DNA of 41,805 bases from contig JAITMR010000044.1 of the NCBI GenBank assembly GCA_031277215.1, positions 1 to 41,805 on the forward strand. The letters are read 5' to 3'. The notes under the pieces are model-generated. The model searched no databases, was not told the DNA's origin, and worked only from the letters and a program-made list of their open reading frames with translations. Below are positions 13,518 through 20,190 of this stretch, in pieces. Numbering within the stretch: the stretch's first letter is position 1; the number at the start of each line of letters is the position of its first letter. Position numbers and translations under genes: made by a program. The stretch comes from Burkholderiales bacterium. GTDB taxonomy: Bacteria; Pseudomonadota; Gammaproteobacteria; Burkholderiales; Casimicrobiaceae.

Positions 13518-14009
13518 TTATTTTCCACCGTCTGCAACAAATATCATAATGCCCATAATGATTATTGCGATCAGCAGTATTTTAATTCCTGTAGGGGTGG
13601 CCTCTTTCTTTGGTGGCGGCGCTGCCGGATCAATGCCGCGTTCTTTTTTTAAATTGTTTTCAAACATTTGCGCGGACATTTGCTTGTAGGTGTTAGCATC
13701 AGCTTCGCCGAGGAATTTTCGGCCATCGGCCAGCGCACAAATGAAGGTTACGGTTTTTTTGTTTCCGCCAGCAAGCGCACCGACGACGGCACCTACCGGG
13801 CCAAGCAACACAGCGCCGGTGGCTCCCCATCCAAGCGTACCGGCCATCTTTTTGACGTTTTCTTCCGTGGCTGTATCAATTGCGAGAATTTGCCCGCCAT
13901 CAATTTTTGCAGGGAAGAATTTTCCGTCTTGAAAAATGTGGAGCACGCCACGATCAAATCGGTTGCTTCTACCTTTTTTAAAGTCGCCCGCCAATACGGT
14001 AATAGACAT
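13518..14009 (-). CDS. Glycine-zipper membrane protein in the rex position
   Basis: The 163-residue protein has an N-terminal soluble part (1-50), a glycine-zipper stretch LGWGATGAVLLGPVGAVVGALAGG (59-82, read in two halves), a second soluble part with FICALADGRKFLGEAD, a Pro/Lys linker and a C-terminal membrane helix (ILLIAIIIMGIMIFVA, 144-159). Related proteins of unknown function are widespread. It has its own strong ribosome site (AAAGGA), follows the repressor in the same direction and precedes PL, the place of rexAB in lambda, so it is likely expressed in the lysogen. A role in excluding other phages is an inference from position only. Confidence 0.7.
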   Translation of the reverse strand: MSITVLAGDFKKGRSNRFDRGVLHIFQDGKFFPAKIDGGQILAIDTATEENVKKMAGTLGWGATGAVLLGPVGAVVGALAGGNKKTVTFICALADGRKFLGEADANTYKQMSAQMFENNLKKERGIDPAAPPPKKEATPTGIKILLIAIIIMGIMIFVADGGK

Positions 14010-14126
14010 TTTGTTTCCTTTTGAAAGAGGCAGCTCCGGTTGTGTTCAGCATAGAAAACTAGCCCAAACATCTTCAGTTGCAATGCAGCGGAACTCCAAT
14101 GCGTTTGTATTCTACCGCTAAATGCA

Positions 14127-14813
14127 TTACTCCTTTGAAAAAAGTGACGACCCTCTCGGGAGAAAGGCGGCTACGCGGTGGATGTATTTGACCTCTTCCA
14201 TTGAGTGCGTTATCGGCGGCACGGCGTTGTTGATGGACCCTAGCGAAATATCGCCATCTCTGATCCATTGCAGCCGTTTAACCATTGATCTGCCATCTTT
14301 AAGCCCAACAATAACATCATCTCCAATTTGGGCTTCGACGCTCGGTTCGGCAACGATCCATTCACCGTCTTGCACACGAGGATACATGCTATCGCCTTTG
14401 GCTTTGACGGCGTAAGCGGCGGCGTCCTTGCTCGGCAACGTAATAAAACCATGCACATAGCCTGTGTGCGATTCTTCTTGATTGATGTATCCGTCCGGCC
14501 CGGCGCGGACAATGCCAACAACCGGGATGCGCGAGCTTTGCGGCAGCGCAACAGGGGTTCCAAACATTGCCCTTGTTCCTGCTTCGTCGCTGTCTTCCAT
14601 TAAGCCTATGCCATCCGAAAGCCACAAAGCATTAACTTTCAGCACGTTAGCGATTTTGGGGATAAATGCAGATGTCTTTCTGATTCCCGTTTCAAGGTTT
14701 CCGATGACCGCTTGACTGCTCAGTCCAGCGGATTTCCGAAGCGTTTCCTGCGTCATCCCCCTTAATGATCTAGCATATTTTAACCGCTCGGCGAGTGTGT
14801 TCAGTTTATTCAT
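14127..14813 (-). CDS. cI: CI/LexA-type phage repressor
   Basis: The 228-residue protein has an XRE HTH (about 5-65, with TLRKSAGLSSQAVIGNLETG) and a LexA/S24 self-cleaving domain. The expected cleavage pair A104-G105 lies in VGIVRAGPDGY, the serine is S142 (AKGDSMYPRVQDG) and the lysine K179 (GRSMVKRL), all present, so RecA-dependent inactivation and SOS induction are expected. It should bind the TTGTGATAAT operators on both sides. The start ATG is 7 nt from the nearest operator half-site. Confidence 0.93.
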   Translation of the reverse strand: MNKLNTLAERLKYARSLRGMTQETLRKSAGLSSQAVIGNLETGIRKTSAFIPKIANVLKVNALWLSDGIGLMEDSDEAGTRAMFGTPVALPQSSRIPVVGIVRAGPDGYINQEESHTGYVHGFITLPSKDAAAYAVKAKGDSMYPRVQDGEWIVAEPSVEAQIGDDVIVGLKDGRSMVKRLQWIRDGDISLGSINNAVPPITHSMEEVKYIHRVAAFLPRGSSLFSKE

Positions 14814-14819
14814 ATCTCT

Positions 14820-14879
14820 ATTGTGATAAAAGATTTAATCACTATGGTTGTTGACAAGGGGAACGACTATTGTGATAAT
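14820..14879 (+). promoter_or_regulatory. Rightward early promoter with operators (PR/OR)
   Basis: TTGACA (14851-14856), 17-nt spacer and GATAAT (14874-14879) match the left promoter in geometry. Operator sites: an imperfect dyad ATTGTGAT/ATCACTAT (14820-14827, 14838-14845) and TTGTGATAAT (14870-14879) over the -10 box. Repressor binding would shut PR and could control cI on the opposite strand. Confidence 0.8.
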
Positions 14880-14885
14880 CCCAGA

Positions 14886-15098
14886 ATGGATGCAAAAACA
14901 ATAGTTTCCGAAATTCTTGAGAGTGGCATGACGCAGATTGCACTTGCAACTGAGGCTCAGTGTGCTCAATCGACGGTTTCCAGCATTCTTTCTGGAGTCA
15001 GAGGAAAAAGGATATCTAAGGCGCTTTGGGATCGGATTGAGGCAGTTCACAGGATTCGATGTTCTGGCAGGGGGTTTGAGGAGAGGTGCGTTCCATGA
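14886..15098 (+). CDS. Cro-like HTH protein
   Basis: The 70-residue protein contains a small helix-turn-helix (ILESGMTQIALATEAQCAQSTVSSILSGVRG) as in Cro/YdaS-like phage regulators, and should bind the same operators to favour lytic growth. The ATG at 14886 begins seven bases after the -10 box, so the message is predicted to have no leader; the start at 14823 would lie upstream of the promoter and was rejected. The stop overlaps the next small frame (ATGA). Confidence 0.75.
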   Translation: MDAKTIVSEILESGMTQIALATEAQCAQSTVSSILSGVRGKRISKALWDRIEAVHRIRCSGRGFEERCVP

Positions 15099-15178
15099 CC
15101 TCAACTCTATTTTTTTTCGCCAAAAAAGTCTTTCCGACGGCTTCCGACTTTTTCGGAATGCGTCGGAAAGACTCCTGA
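15095..15178 (+). CDS. Possible 27-residue coupled peptide
   Basis: The ATG overlaps the Cro-like stop (ATGA) and the frame runs 27 codons through a strong hairpin (15128-15172), ending 14 nt before the CII-like gene. The peptide is aromatic-rich (STLFFFAKKVFP). It may be a leader peptide whose translation changes the hairpin. Confidence 0.3.
   Translation: MTSTLFFFAKKVFPTASDFFGMRRKDS
15128..15172. promoter_or_regulatory. Strong hairpin before the CII-like gene
   Basis: GTCTTTCCGACG (15128-15139) pairs perfectly with 15161-15172, and an inner TTCCG/CGGAA stem caps it. No T-tract follows, so it is not a simple terminator. It ends six bases before the AAAGGA ribosome site of the next gene. 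Confidence 0.6.
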
Positions 15179-15191
15179 AAGGACGGCTGAT

Positions 15192-15572
15192 ATGCAGCAG
15201 GCGTTGTTCTTTGATGATGTGTACAAGGCGCTTGATGAGGTGGTCAAGTCGCTCGGTGGCTCGAAACGGGTGGGGCCTAAGCTCTGGCCGGAAAAGTCGC
15301 CCGATGCAGCAGCGCGGCAGTTGGCTGATTGCTTAAATTCGGCACGGTCGGAAAAACTCAGCCCGGAGCAGGTGATTTTGTTGCTGCGCTTGGGCGGTGA
15401 GGCGGGTTGTCACACGGCGATGCACTTTATCTGCGGCGAGGCCGGTTACGCGCCTGCGACGCCGGTGACGCCGGAGGGTGAGATGGCCGCGTTGCAGCGG
15501 CAGTACATCGAGGCTGCGCGGGCGATAACGCAGATCGCGCAACGGATCGAGGCTGCGGAGGCGCGGACATGA
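15192..15572 (+). CDS. CII-like phage regulatory protein
   Basis: The 126-residue protein (FFDDVYKALDEVVKSLGGSKRVGPKLWPEKSPDAAARQLADCLN) matches the betaproteobacterial phage family annotated as CII-like regulators, with an HTH-like region at about 15-75 and a C-terminal helix (ALQRQYIEAARAITQIAQRIEAA) suited to oligomerisation. Its place after cro supports a role in the lysis-lysogeny choice. Name is by family and position; DNA binding is not shown. Confidence 0.65.
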   Translation: MQQALFFDDVYKALDEVVKSLGGSKRVGPKLWPEKSPDAAARQLADCLNSARSEKLSPEQVILLLRLGGEAGCHTAMHFICGEAGYAPATPVTPEGEMAALQRQYIEAARAITQIAQRIEAAEART

Positions 15573-15736
15573 GCGCCATAAATTTTCATAGTTGCCAAAG
15601 TGATCACGGCGACGTCGCGCGGGGTGATGCTCTGCTCCGCGCGTTTTTTATTTCCGGCGGGCTACTGTCTGGCGCCGGAGGTTTGGCGGCTTCGCATTTC
15701 CTGAAACGTGCGTCACCGCTTTTTTTATTACGGTAG
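15569..15736 (+). CDS. Possible 55-residue protein over a terminator
   Basis: The ATG overlaps the CII-like stop (ATGA) and the frame of 55 codons ends in a TAG that is part of the next ribosome site (TAGGAG). It contains a hydrophobic stretch (AFFISGGLLSGAGGLAA). The coding DNA includes a good rho-independent terminator (15616-15652), so the frame could be accidental. Confidence 0.35.
   Translation: MSAINFHSCQSDHGDVARGDALLRAFFISGGLLSGAGGLAASHFLKRASPLFLLR
15616..15652 (+). terminator. Rho-independent terminator after the CII-like gene
   Basis: CGCGCGGGG (15616-15624) pairs with CTCCGCGCG (15635-15643) with one G-T pair, followed by TTTTTTATTT. It stands where lambda has tR1, between the CII-like gene and the replication genes, and would need antitermination or leakage for the genes beyond. 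Confidence 0.65.
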
Positions 15737-15746
15737 GAGTTAAATC

Positions 15747-15959
15747 ATGAGCAAAACGCAACAAACGATGGTGCTTGATCATTTGCGCAAGCGGTCGATC
15801 ACTCAGGCTGAGGCTGCGGCTAAGTATGGGATTTTTGGCTTGGCAAAGGTGATTTCCGATCTCGGCAAGGTTGGGTATACGTTTGAAAAGAGGTGGGCGT
15901 TTGTGAAGGTCGGCGGCGTCACCAGACGGATGATGCGGTATACGTTGAAAGCTCAGTAG
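15747..15959 (+). CDS. HTH_55-type phage protein
   Basis: The 70-residue protein (QTMVLDHLRKRSITQAEAAAKYGIFGLAKVISDLGKVGYTFEKRW) is a small winged helix of the kind found in many phages before replication genes (HTH_55-like). Start follows TAGGAG with a 7-nt spacer. Role likely DNA binding; target unknown. Confidence 0.75.
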   Translation: MSKTQQTMVLDHLRKRSITQAEAAAKYGIFGLAKVISDLGKVGYTFEKRWAFVKVGGVTRRMMRYTLKAQ

Positions 15960-15972
15960 TTTTTCTGGTGTG

Positions 15973-16959
15973 ATGATGTCTGTTCGCGCTTGTTCTTTTG
16001 ATGCGCTTTCGTCGGTGCTCGATCAATTCGCAGCGCGTGGAATGCCCGATATTTCTCCGTCGGAGATTCAGGTCGACACGCCTCGATGGGTTCGGTATGG
16101 CCCGAAGAAGAAGGCGTATTACCGGATTGAGCGCAGGATTTCGCGCGCTGGTAATGAGTATTTTGTCGGGGCTTTCGGCTTTAAGGGTGATGGGCCGCAC
16201 CAGATAGAGTTCGATGGTCGGCGATTGACGCCTGCCGAAGCAGAGGAGTTACGCGCAAGGCAGGCGTCAATCGCTGAAATGGAACAGCTGCGGCGTAAAC
16301 GGGATGTTCGCATTGCTGCGGATCGTGCGCTGGACACTTGGCGCGGCGCGACGCTTGAGGGAAAGACTCCATACACGAGAAGAAAGCGTATCGAGGTTTC
16401 GACGTGGGTGCGGTACTGGCGTGATTGTGTTGTTGTCCCGATGTGTCGCTACGACTCTACGCACGATGAGATGTTGCGCGGTGTGCAGATCATTCGTCCA
16501 AACGGAGATAAGCGTTTTACGACTGGCATGGATAAGGCAGGCTGTGCGTGTGTGCTTGGGCTGCATGAGCTTGGTGCACCTGTTTTGGTGTGTGAGGGGT
16601 TCGCTACGGCGGCTAGTGTGTGGATGGCGTTAGACCGGCGTTACCGTGTAGTGGTGGCGTTTGACGCGGGGAACTTGCTTCCGGTGGCAGAGGTGTTGCA
16701 TGCGATTTATCCCAATTCGAGGTTATTGTTTTGCGCGGATGACGATTATTTGCGGGATAACGGAAATATCGGAAGGGTCAAGGCAAATAACGCAGCAAAG
16801 GTGTTCGGTGATGCGGTGATTTATCCGTTGTTTCGTGATCGCGGAGCCCGAAAAGGTGATCACGAGTATAAGGATTTTAACGATTTGCACGTTGTTGAGG
16901 GGCTTGATGAGGTTCGTTATCAGGTGTCAACGGCGCTGCGGTGGCTCCATAAGGTGTAG
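15973..16959 (+). CDS. Toprim-domain DNA primase
   Basis: About residues 120-330 hold a Toprim_3 domain as in phage and plasmid primases: VLVCEGFATAASVW with catalytic E208, FDAGNL (D231) and CADDD (256-258) for metal binding. The N-terminal 120 residues resemble the DUF7146/zincless region of such primases and lack a cysteine zinc ribbon. Three start codons in a row (GTG-ATG-ATG at 15970-15978) leave the exact start open. It is followed after 2 nt by the helicase gene, which suggests a primase-helicase pair for phage replication. Confidence 0.82.
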   Translation: MMSVRACSFDALSSVLDQFAARGMPDISPSEIQVDTPRWVRYGPKKKAYYRIERRISRAGNEYFVGAFGFKGDGPHQIEFDGRRLTPAEAEELRARQASIAEMEQLRRKRDVRIAADRALDTWRGATLEGKTPYTRRKRIEVSTWVRYWRDCVVVPMCRYDSTHDEMLRGVQIIRPNGDKRFTTGMDKAGCACVLGLHELGAPVLVCEGFATAASVWMALDRRYRVVVAFDAGNLLPVAEVLHAIYPNSRLLFCADDDYLRDNGNIGRVKANNAAKVFGDAVIYPLFRDRGARKGDHEYKDFNDLHVVEGLDEVRYQVSTALRWLHKV

Positions 16960-16961
16960 GC

Positions 16962-18338
16962 ATGGGTATGGCTGCGCGAAACGATGACGATAGGCAGCAA
17001 TCGCCGCCTCCCTCACCCCCACAGGGGAAAGGGAATTCGCAAAAAAAAAATAAGTCAAAAGGGTCTGCGGACTGGTTGACGAATGTGAGTATGTTGCAGC
17101 GCGATTTCGCTTTGGTGTACGGCACAGATACGGTATTCGATGGCAACAGGCGAATGCTTGTGCGCATCGGGCACCTTAGGCTGGCCTACCAGAATGCTGT
17201 TAAGGTTTGGCTTGAATCACCGGACAGAAAAATGATTTCCGCTGATCAGGTTGTTTTTGATCCTCACAACGTTGATGCGCCGTGGAATCTGTTTTGTGGC
17301 ATTGATCTCGACCCGGAGTGTGGAGATTGCGATGCCATCATCGAACTGCTGCATTACATCTGCAGCGAGCGACAAGAGGTTATCGACTGGGTTTTGAATT
17401 GGATGGCGTTCCCATTGAAGAATGTCGGCGCGAAGATGGCGACATCTATCGTGATGCGCGGCAAGCAAGGGTGCGGGAAGAATATGTTTTGGAATGTTGT
17501 CGCCACGATTTACGGTAAATATGGCGGCACGATCACGCAAACAGAGCTTGAAAGCCAGTACAACGATTGGGTCAGCGGAAAGTTGTTTTTGATCGGGAAT
17601 GAAGTTTTGTCGCGTAAGGAAAAGTGGCAGCTCGGCGGTAAGCTCAAAAATCTTGTCACGGAAGACCAGATTCCAATTTCTGCAAAGTACATGTCCACCC
17701 GCTATGAAGGAAACCATTGTAACTTGGTTTTTTTGTCGAATGACTTGCTCCCTGTGCCTCTTGAAGAGGGCGACAGACGTTTTCTGATGATCGATACGCC
17801 GGGGCCGCATCCTGATGGCGAGGCGTTTTACAAACGCATTGAGAAGAAGATAAATAGTGGCGGCGTCGCGGCGTTCTACGCGATGCTTCTTGCTCGTGAT
17901 ATCGGCAATTTCAATCCGCACACAAAACCTTTGCGTACGGTTGATTTTGATAACGCGGTGGAGCTGTCTCTAGGGTCGTCGGAGTTGTTCGTCAGACGCT
18001 GGAAGGCGGGGGAATTGCCGTGCCTGGAATACGGGCGCGAACCGGTTTGGGCGGGTGCCGCGAGCGACCTTTACACAGTTTATCAGCGATGGTGCCCAAC
18101 ACAGGGCGAAAAACACGTTGACACACAAACGCTGTTTAGCCGGAAGCTGAAAGAGGCAGGTTTTTCGTTTGACGTTATGTGGATAGCGATTAACGGTGAG
18201 TGTAAAGCCTACCGAATTTACTGGTACGCGCCAGCAATAAACGATGCCTGCGAGGATGTGAAGGCGTGGATCACGGAACATTGTAAAGCGGCGTATCACT
18301 GCGCACATCCGCGCGACGTCGGTCTTACGGGTTATTGA
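16962..18338 (+). CDS. Phage replicative helicase (SF3/DUF5906-type)
   Basis: The 458-residue protein has Walker A GKQGCGKN (167-174), a following acidic strand FLIGNEVL, and LVFLSND, the sensor motif of superfamily 3 helicases in primase-helicase systems (DUF5906). It should unwind phage DNA together with the upstream Toprim primase. The N-terminal residues 14-24 (SPPPSPPQGKG) are the translation of a dispersed C-rich repeat, followed by a lysine-rich linker, and appear unrelated to the fold. The gene's last codons contain the first of the iteron-like repeats. Confidence 0.85.
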   Translation: MGMAARNDDDRQQSPPPSPPQGKGNSQKKNKSKGSADWLTNVSMLQRDFALVYGTDTVFDGNRRMLVRIGHLRLAYQNAVKVWLESPDRKMISADQVVFDPHNVDAPWNLFCGIDLDPECGDCDAIIELLHYICSERQEVIDWVLNWMAFPLKNVGAKMATSIVMRGKQGCGKNMFWNVVATIYGKYGGTITQTELESQYNDWVSGKLFLIGNEVLSRKEKWQLGGKLKNLVTEDQIPISAKYMSTRYEGNHCNLVFLSNDLLPVPLEEGDRRFLMIDTPGPHPDGEAFYKRIEKKINSGGVAAFYAMLLARDIGNFNPHTKPLRTVDFDNAVELSLGSSELFVRRWKAGELPCLEYGREPVWAGAASDLYTVYQRWCPTQGEKHVDTQTLFSRKLKEAGFSFDVMWIAINGECKAYRIYWYAPAINDACEDVKAWITEHCKAAYHCAHPRDVGLTGY

Positions 18339-18562
18339 GTTCCTTACGGGTTAATACAAACCCGTAAGGAAAAAATTGTTATGAATCAACAGTGTTTACA
18401 GGTCTTACGGGTTTACGGGTTTTTCCTCGCGCGCGCGAGTGTGCGTTTTGTTCTGTGTAGTTTTTGTTTTTTTATATTAAAAACCTGTAAGACCTGTAAG
18501 ACCTGTAAGAGCGTTTGTTTATTAAAGGGAAATTTCTTACGGGTTTGTTTTAACCCTGTAAG
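18324..18562. other. Iteron-like repeat cluster, candidate phage replication origin
   Basis: About eleven copies of a 10-bp unit YTTACRGGTY occur in both orientations: plus at 18324, 18343, 18395, 18404, 18412 and 18536; minus at 18359-18368, 18482-18491, 18491-18500, 18500-18509 and 18552-18562. The three minus copies at 18482-18509 are tandem with a 9-bp period, and the pair 18341-18371 forms a 13-bp hairpin. A 14-bp CG palindrome (18426-18439) and an AT-rich stretch (18450-18481) lie between. Repeats plus AT-rich DNA next to a primase-helicase pair suggest an origin; no initiator protein is identified. Confidence 0.6.
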
Positions 18563-18582
18563 AATTGAAAAAAGGTGTAAGG

Positions 18583-18981
18583 ATGCAGAAAGCGCCAGCA
18601 GAGTTTGAACTTTTGCTTTCGGAGTGGGCAGAGTGGAAGATGGATGCAGGCACCGGACCGCTTGGGTATCCAAGCAGCGCGGCGTTCACACGGTGCGCTG
18701 GCGGCGGTCTGCCCGACTACGTGCCAGACATCGACCGTGCCCGTGTCTGCGGCGCTGTGAACGACGCTATAGTGGCTGTCGGCGGCATCCACCAAGGGGT
18801 TATCGAAACGGTTTATTTTTGGCGTGGGCTGATCGGGATTCGGAAGGCAATGGAAAAGTACCAAGTAAGTCAACGCACAATTTACAACTGGCTTGATGAC
18901 GCGCGGTTCGTGGTGTGGCAGGAGTTTATAAGTTTGCAAAAAATGAAAAAACCACTTGACACGGGAATTGCAACGATTTAA
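18583..18981 (+). CDS. Q-like late regulator with sigma-region-4-type HTH
   Basis: The 132-residue protein has a C-terminal HTH (LIGIRKAMEKYQVSQRTIYNWLDDARFVVWQEF, two halves) like sigma-70 region 4 and phage antitermination/Q-type regulators. An N-terminal part contains a GYPSSAAF and an ARVCGAVNDAI helix typical of the group. Position after replication genes and before a promoter-terminator pair and the packaging genes matches lambda Q. The start was set at 18583; the earlier TTG at 18565 lacks a site. Mechanism (antitermination or activation) is inferred. Confidence 0.65.
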   Translation: MQKAPAEFELLLSEWAEWKMDAGTGPLGYPSSAAFTRCAGGGLPDYVPDIDRARVCGAVNDAIVAVGGIHQGVIETVYFWRGLIGIRKAMEKYQVSQRTIYNWLDDARFVVWQEFISLQKMKKPLDTGIATI

Positions 18982-18984
18982 GCT
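18956..18984 (+). promoter_or_regulatory. Probable late promoter (PR'-like)
   Basis: TTGACA (18956-18961) and a weak TAAGCT -10 (18979-18984) are 17 nt apart; the -10 contains the stop codon of the Q-like gene. A terminator follows about 40 nt after the expected start, the arrangement of lambda PR'-tR'. Confidence 0.6.
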
Positions 18985-19024
18985 GTTTCGTGTAGGTTGC
19001 AGATTTTGCATTCAAAAAACACAC

Positions 19025-19056
19025 AAGCCCTGAGACTCTTCTCTGGGCTTTTTTAT
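19025..19056 (+). terminator. Terminator before the late genes (tR'-like)
   Basis: AAGCCC/GGGCTT with an internal GAGA/TCTC continuation (one T-T mismatch) and TTTTTT. It ends two bases before the HNH gene start, so late genes would be silent until the Q-like protein acts. Confidence 0.75.
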
Positions 19057-19057
19057 T

Positions 19058-19657
19058 ATGCCAGCCAGACCGATGACTATCTGCCGACATCCGGGTTGTG
19101 GCAAGGCCATTGTTCGTCCTGGCTACTGCGACAGGCATCAAGATGATGCGCGGCGATGGGATAACAACAAACGCGCCGCGCAAAGGCAACAGCGCCGTGC
19201 GCTGCCAACAAACAGCACAGCGTGGCGCAAATTGAGGGTGCAGGTGTTGCGCGAACATCCGCTATGTTTTGAGTGCAAACAACATCAACGAATCACTGAG
19301 GCAACCGTTGTCGATCACGTCAACGGAAACGCGAACGACAACCGCCGCGACAACCTGCGCTCGCTTTGCGCGTCCTGTCATTCTCGGAAGACAGCGCACG
19401 TTGACGGCGGTTTCGGCAACGTCTCCCGCGAAAAAAATTATGAGCTAGGGGTGGGGGCGGTTCAAAAGTCTGCCGCTTCCCTCTCAGACACGTGCCCCCA
19501 ATCAATTTTGGGCGGGCGCAAGTTTCATGGGGGGGGTATCGCTGCCGGTGGTATTGTTGACGGCGGCACTGTTAACGGATGCACTGTTAACAGCGGTATT
19601 ATTGGCGGCGGCTATGGTGTTGCTGGTGGTTGTGCCGTCGATGGGAGGACTGTCTGA
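19058..19657 (+). CDS. HNH endonuclease beside the terminase
   Basis: The first 130 residues hold two Cys pairs in the N-terminus (CRHPGCGKAI, YCDRH) and the HNH core: CFECKQH, VVDHVNGNANDNRRDNLRSLC split over the motif, CASCHSRKT. Phage HNH enzymes encoded next to HK97-type terminases assist DNA packaging and cleavage. Family members usually end near GGFGN; here 75 more residues follow, first Ser-rich, then a run of Val-x-Gly-Gly repeats (GGIVDGGTVNG) coded by tandem DNA. An 8-G run (19529-19536) precedes the repeats. The stop overlaps the small terminase start. Confidence 0.85.
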   Translation: MPARPMTICRHPGCGKAIVRPGYCDRHQDDARRWDNNKRAAQRQQRRALPTNSTAWRKLRVQVLREHPLCFECKQHQRITEATVVDHVNGNANDNRRDNLRSLCASCHSRKTAHVDGGFGNVSREKNYELGVGAVQKSAASLSDTCPQSILGGRKFHGGGIAAGGIVDGGTVNGCTVNSGIIGGGYGVAGGCAVDGRTV

Positions 19658-20190
19658 TGGGTGCGAGAGGGCCAGCGCCGAAGCCAGCAATTTTGAGGCT
19701 GCACGAAGGTAATCGTGGCCGTCGTCCGATAAATCTTGCCGACGGCGTGAATCCGCCAGTTGAAGAGCCGGATATCCCGAAACACCTTTGCCGTGAGGCT
19801 CGTAAAGAGTGGAAGAAGATCGTGCCGGAACTTCTGGCGCTTGGACTGCTGACAAAGATCGACCGGTCGGCATTGGCGATGTATTGTCAAGTCCACGGCA
19901 GGATGGTTGAGTTAGAGGTTGCCTTCAACCGTAAAATCGACGCCCTTGTTGAACAGGGAGTGAATTACAACGACGCCGTTTCGCTGGTGAGCGTTGACGT
20001 GACACCGTCCGGTTACAAGCAGCAATCAGCGCTGTTTTCAACCATAAAAGGCTTGCGCGAAGAGTGCACGAGAAATCTCGCAAAGTTTGGTATGTCGCCA
20101 TCCGACCGGGCGCGGGTGACGCCATCGAGCAATCAATTATCGTTTCCCGGCATGGATAAGTCGGTGACCGGCTGGCAGAAATTCGCATGA
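19657..20190 (+). CDS. terS: Terminase small subunit, P27 family
   Basis: MGARGPAPKPAILRLHEGNRGRRP is the characteristic N-terminus of P27-type small terminases, which recognise the packaging site and regulate the large subunit. The 177-residue protein has helical central parts and ends LSFPGMDKSVTGWQKFA. The start overlaps the HNH stop (TGATG); its stop overlaps the large subunit start (ATGA). Confidence 0.92.
   Translation: MGARGPAPKPAILRLHEGNRGRRPINLADGVNPPVEEPDIPKHLCREARKEWKKIVPELLALGLLTKIDRSALAMYCQVHGRMVELEVAFNRKIDALVEQGVNYNDAVSLVSVDVTPSGYKQQSALFSTIKGLREECTRNLAKFGMSPSDRARVTPSSNQLSFPGMDKSVTGWQKFA

Noticed and set aside
18341-18371. Rho-independent terminator after the helicase gene
   Set aside because: The perfect stem is made of two units of the repeat family found nine more times nearby, and A, not T, follows on the plus strand. 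It is better read as part of the iteron cluster.
18482-18509. CRISPR array
   Set aside because: The three tandem units are only 9 bp with no spacers and there are no cas genes in the window.
19527-19712. Independent hydrophobic protein of 61 residues
   Set aside because: Its start lies in the G run without a ribosome site and the frame runs into the small terminase gene; it is only noted as a possible slippage product of the HNH gene.
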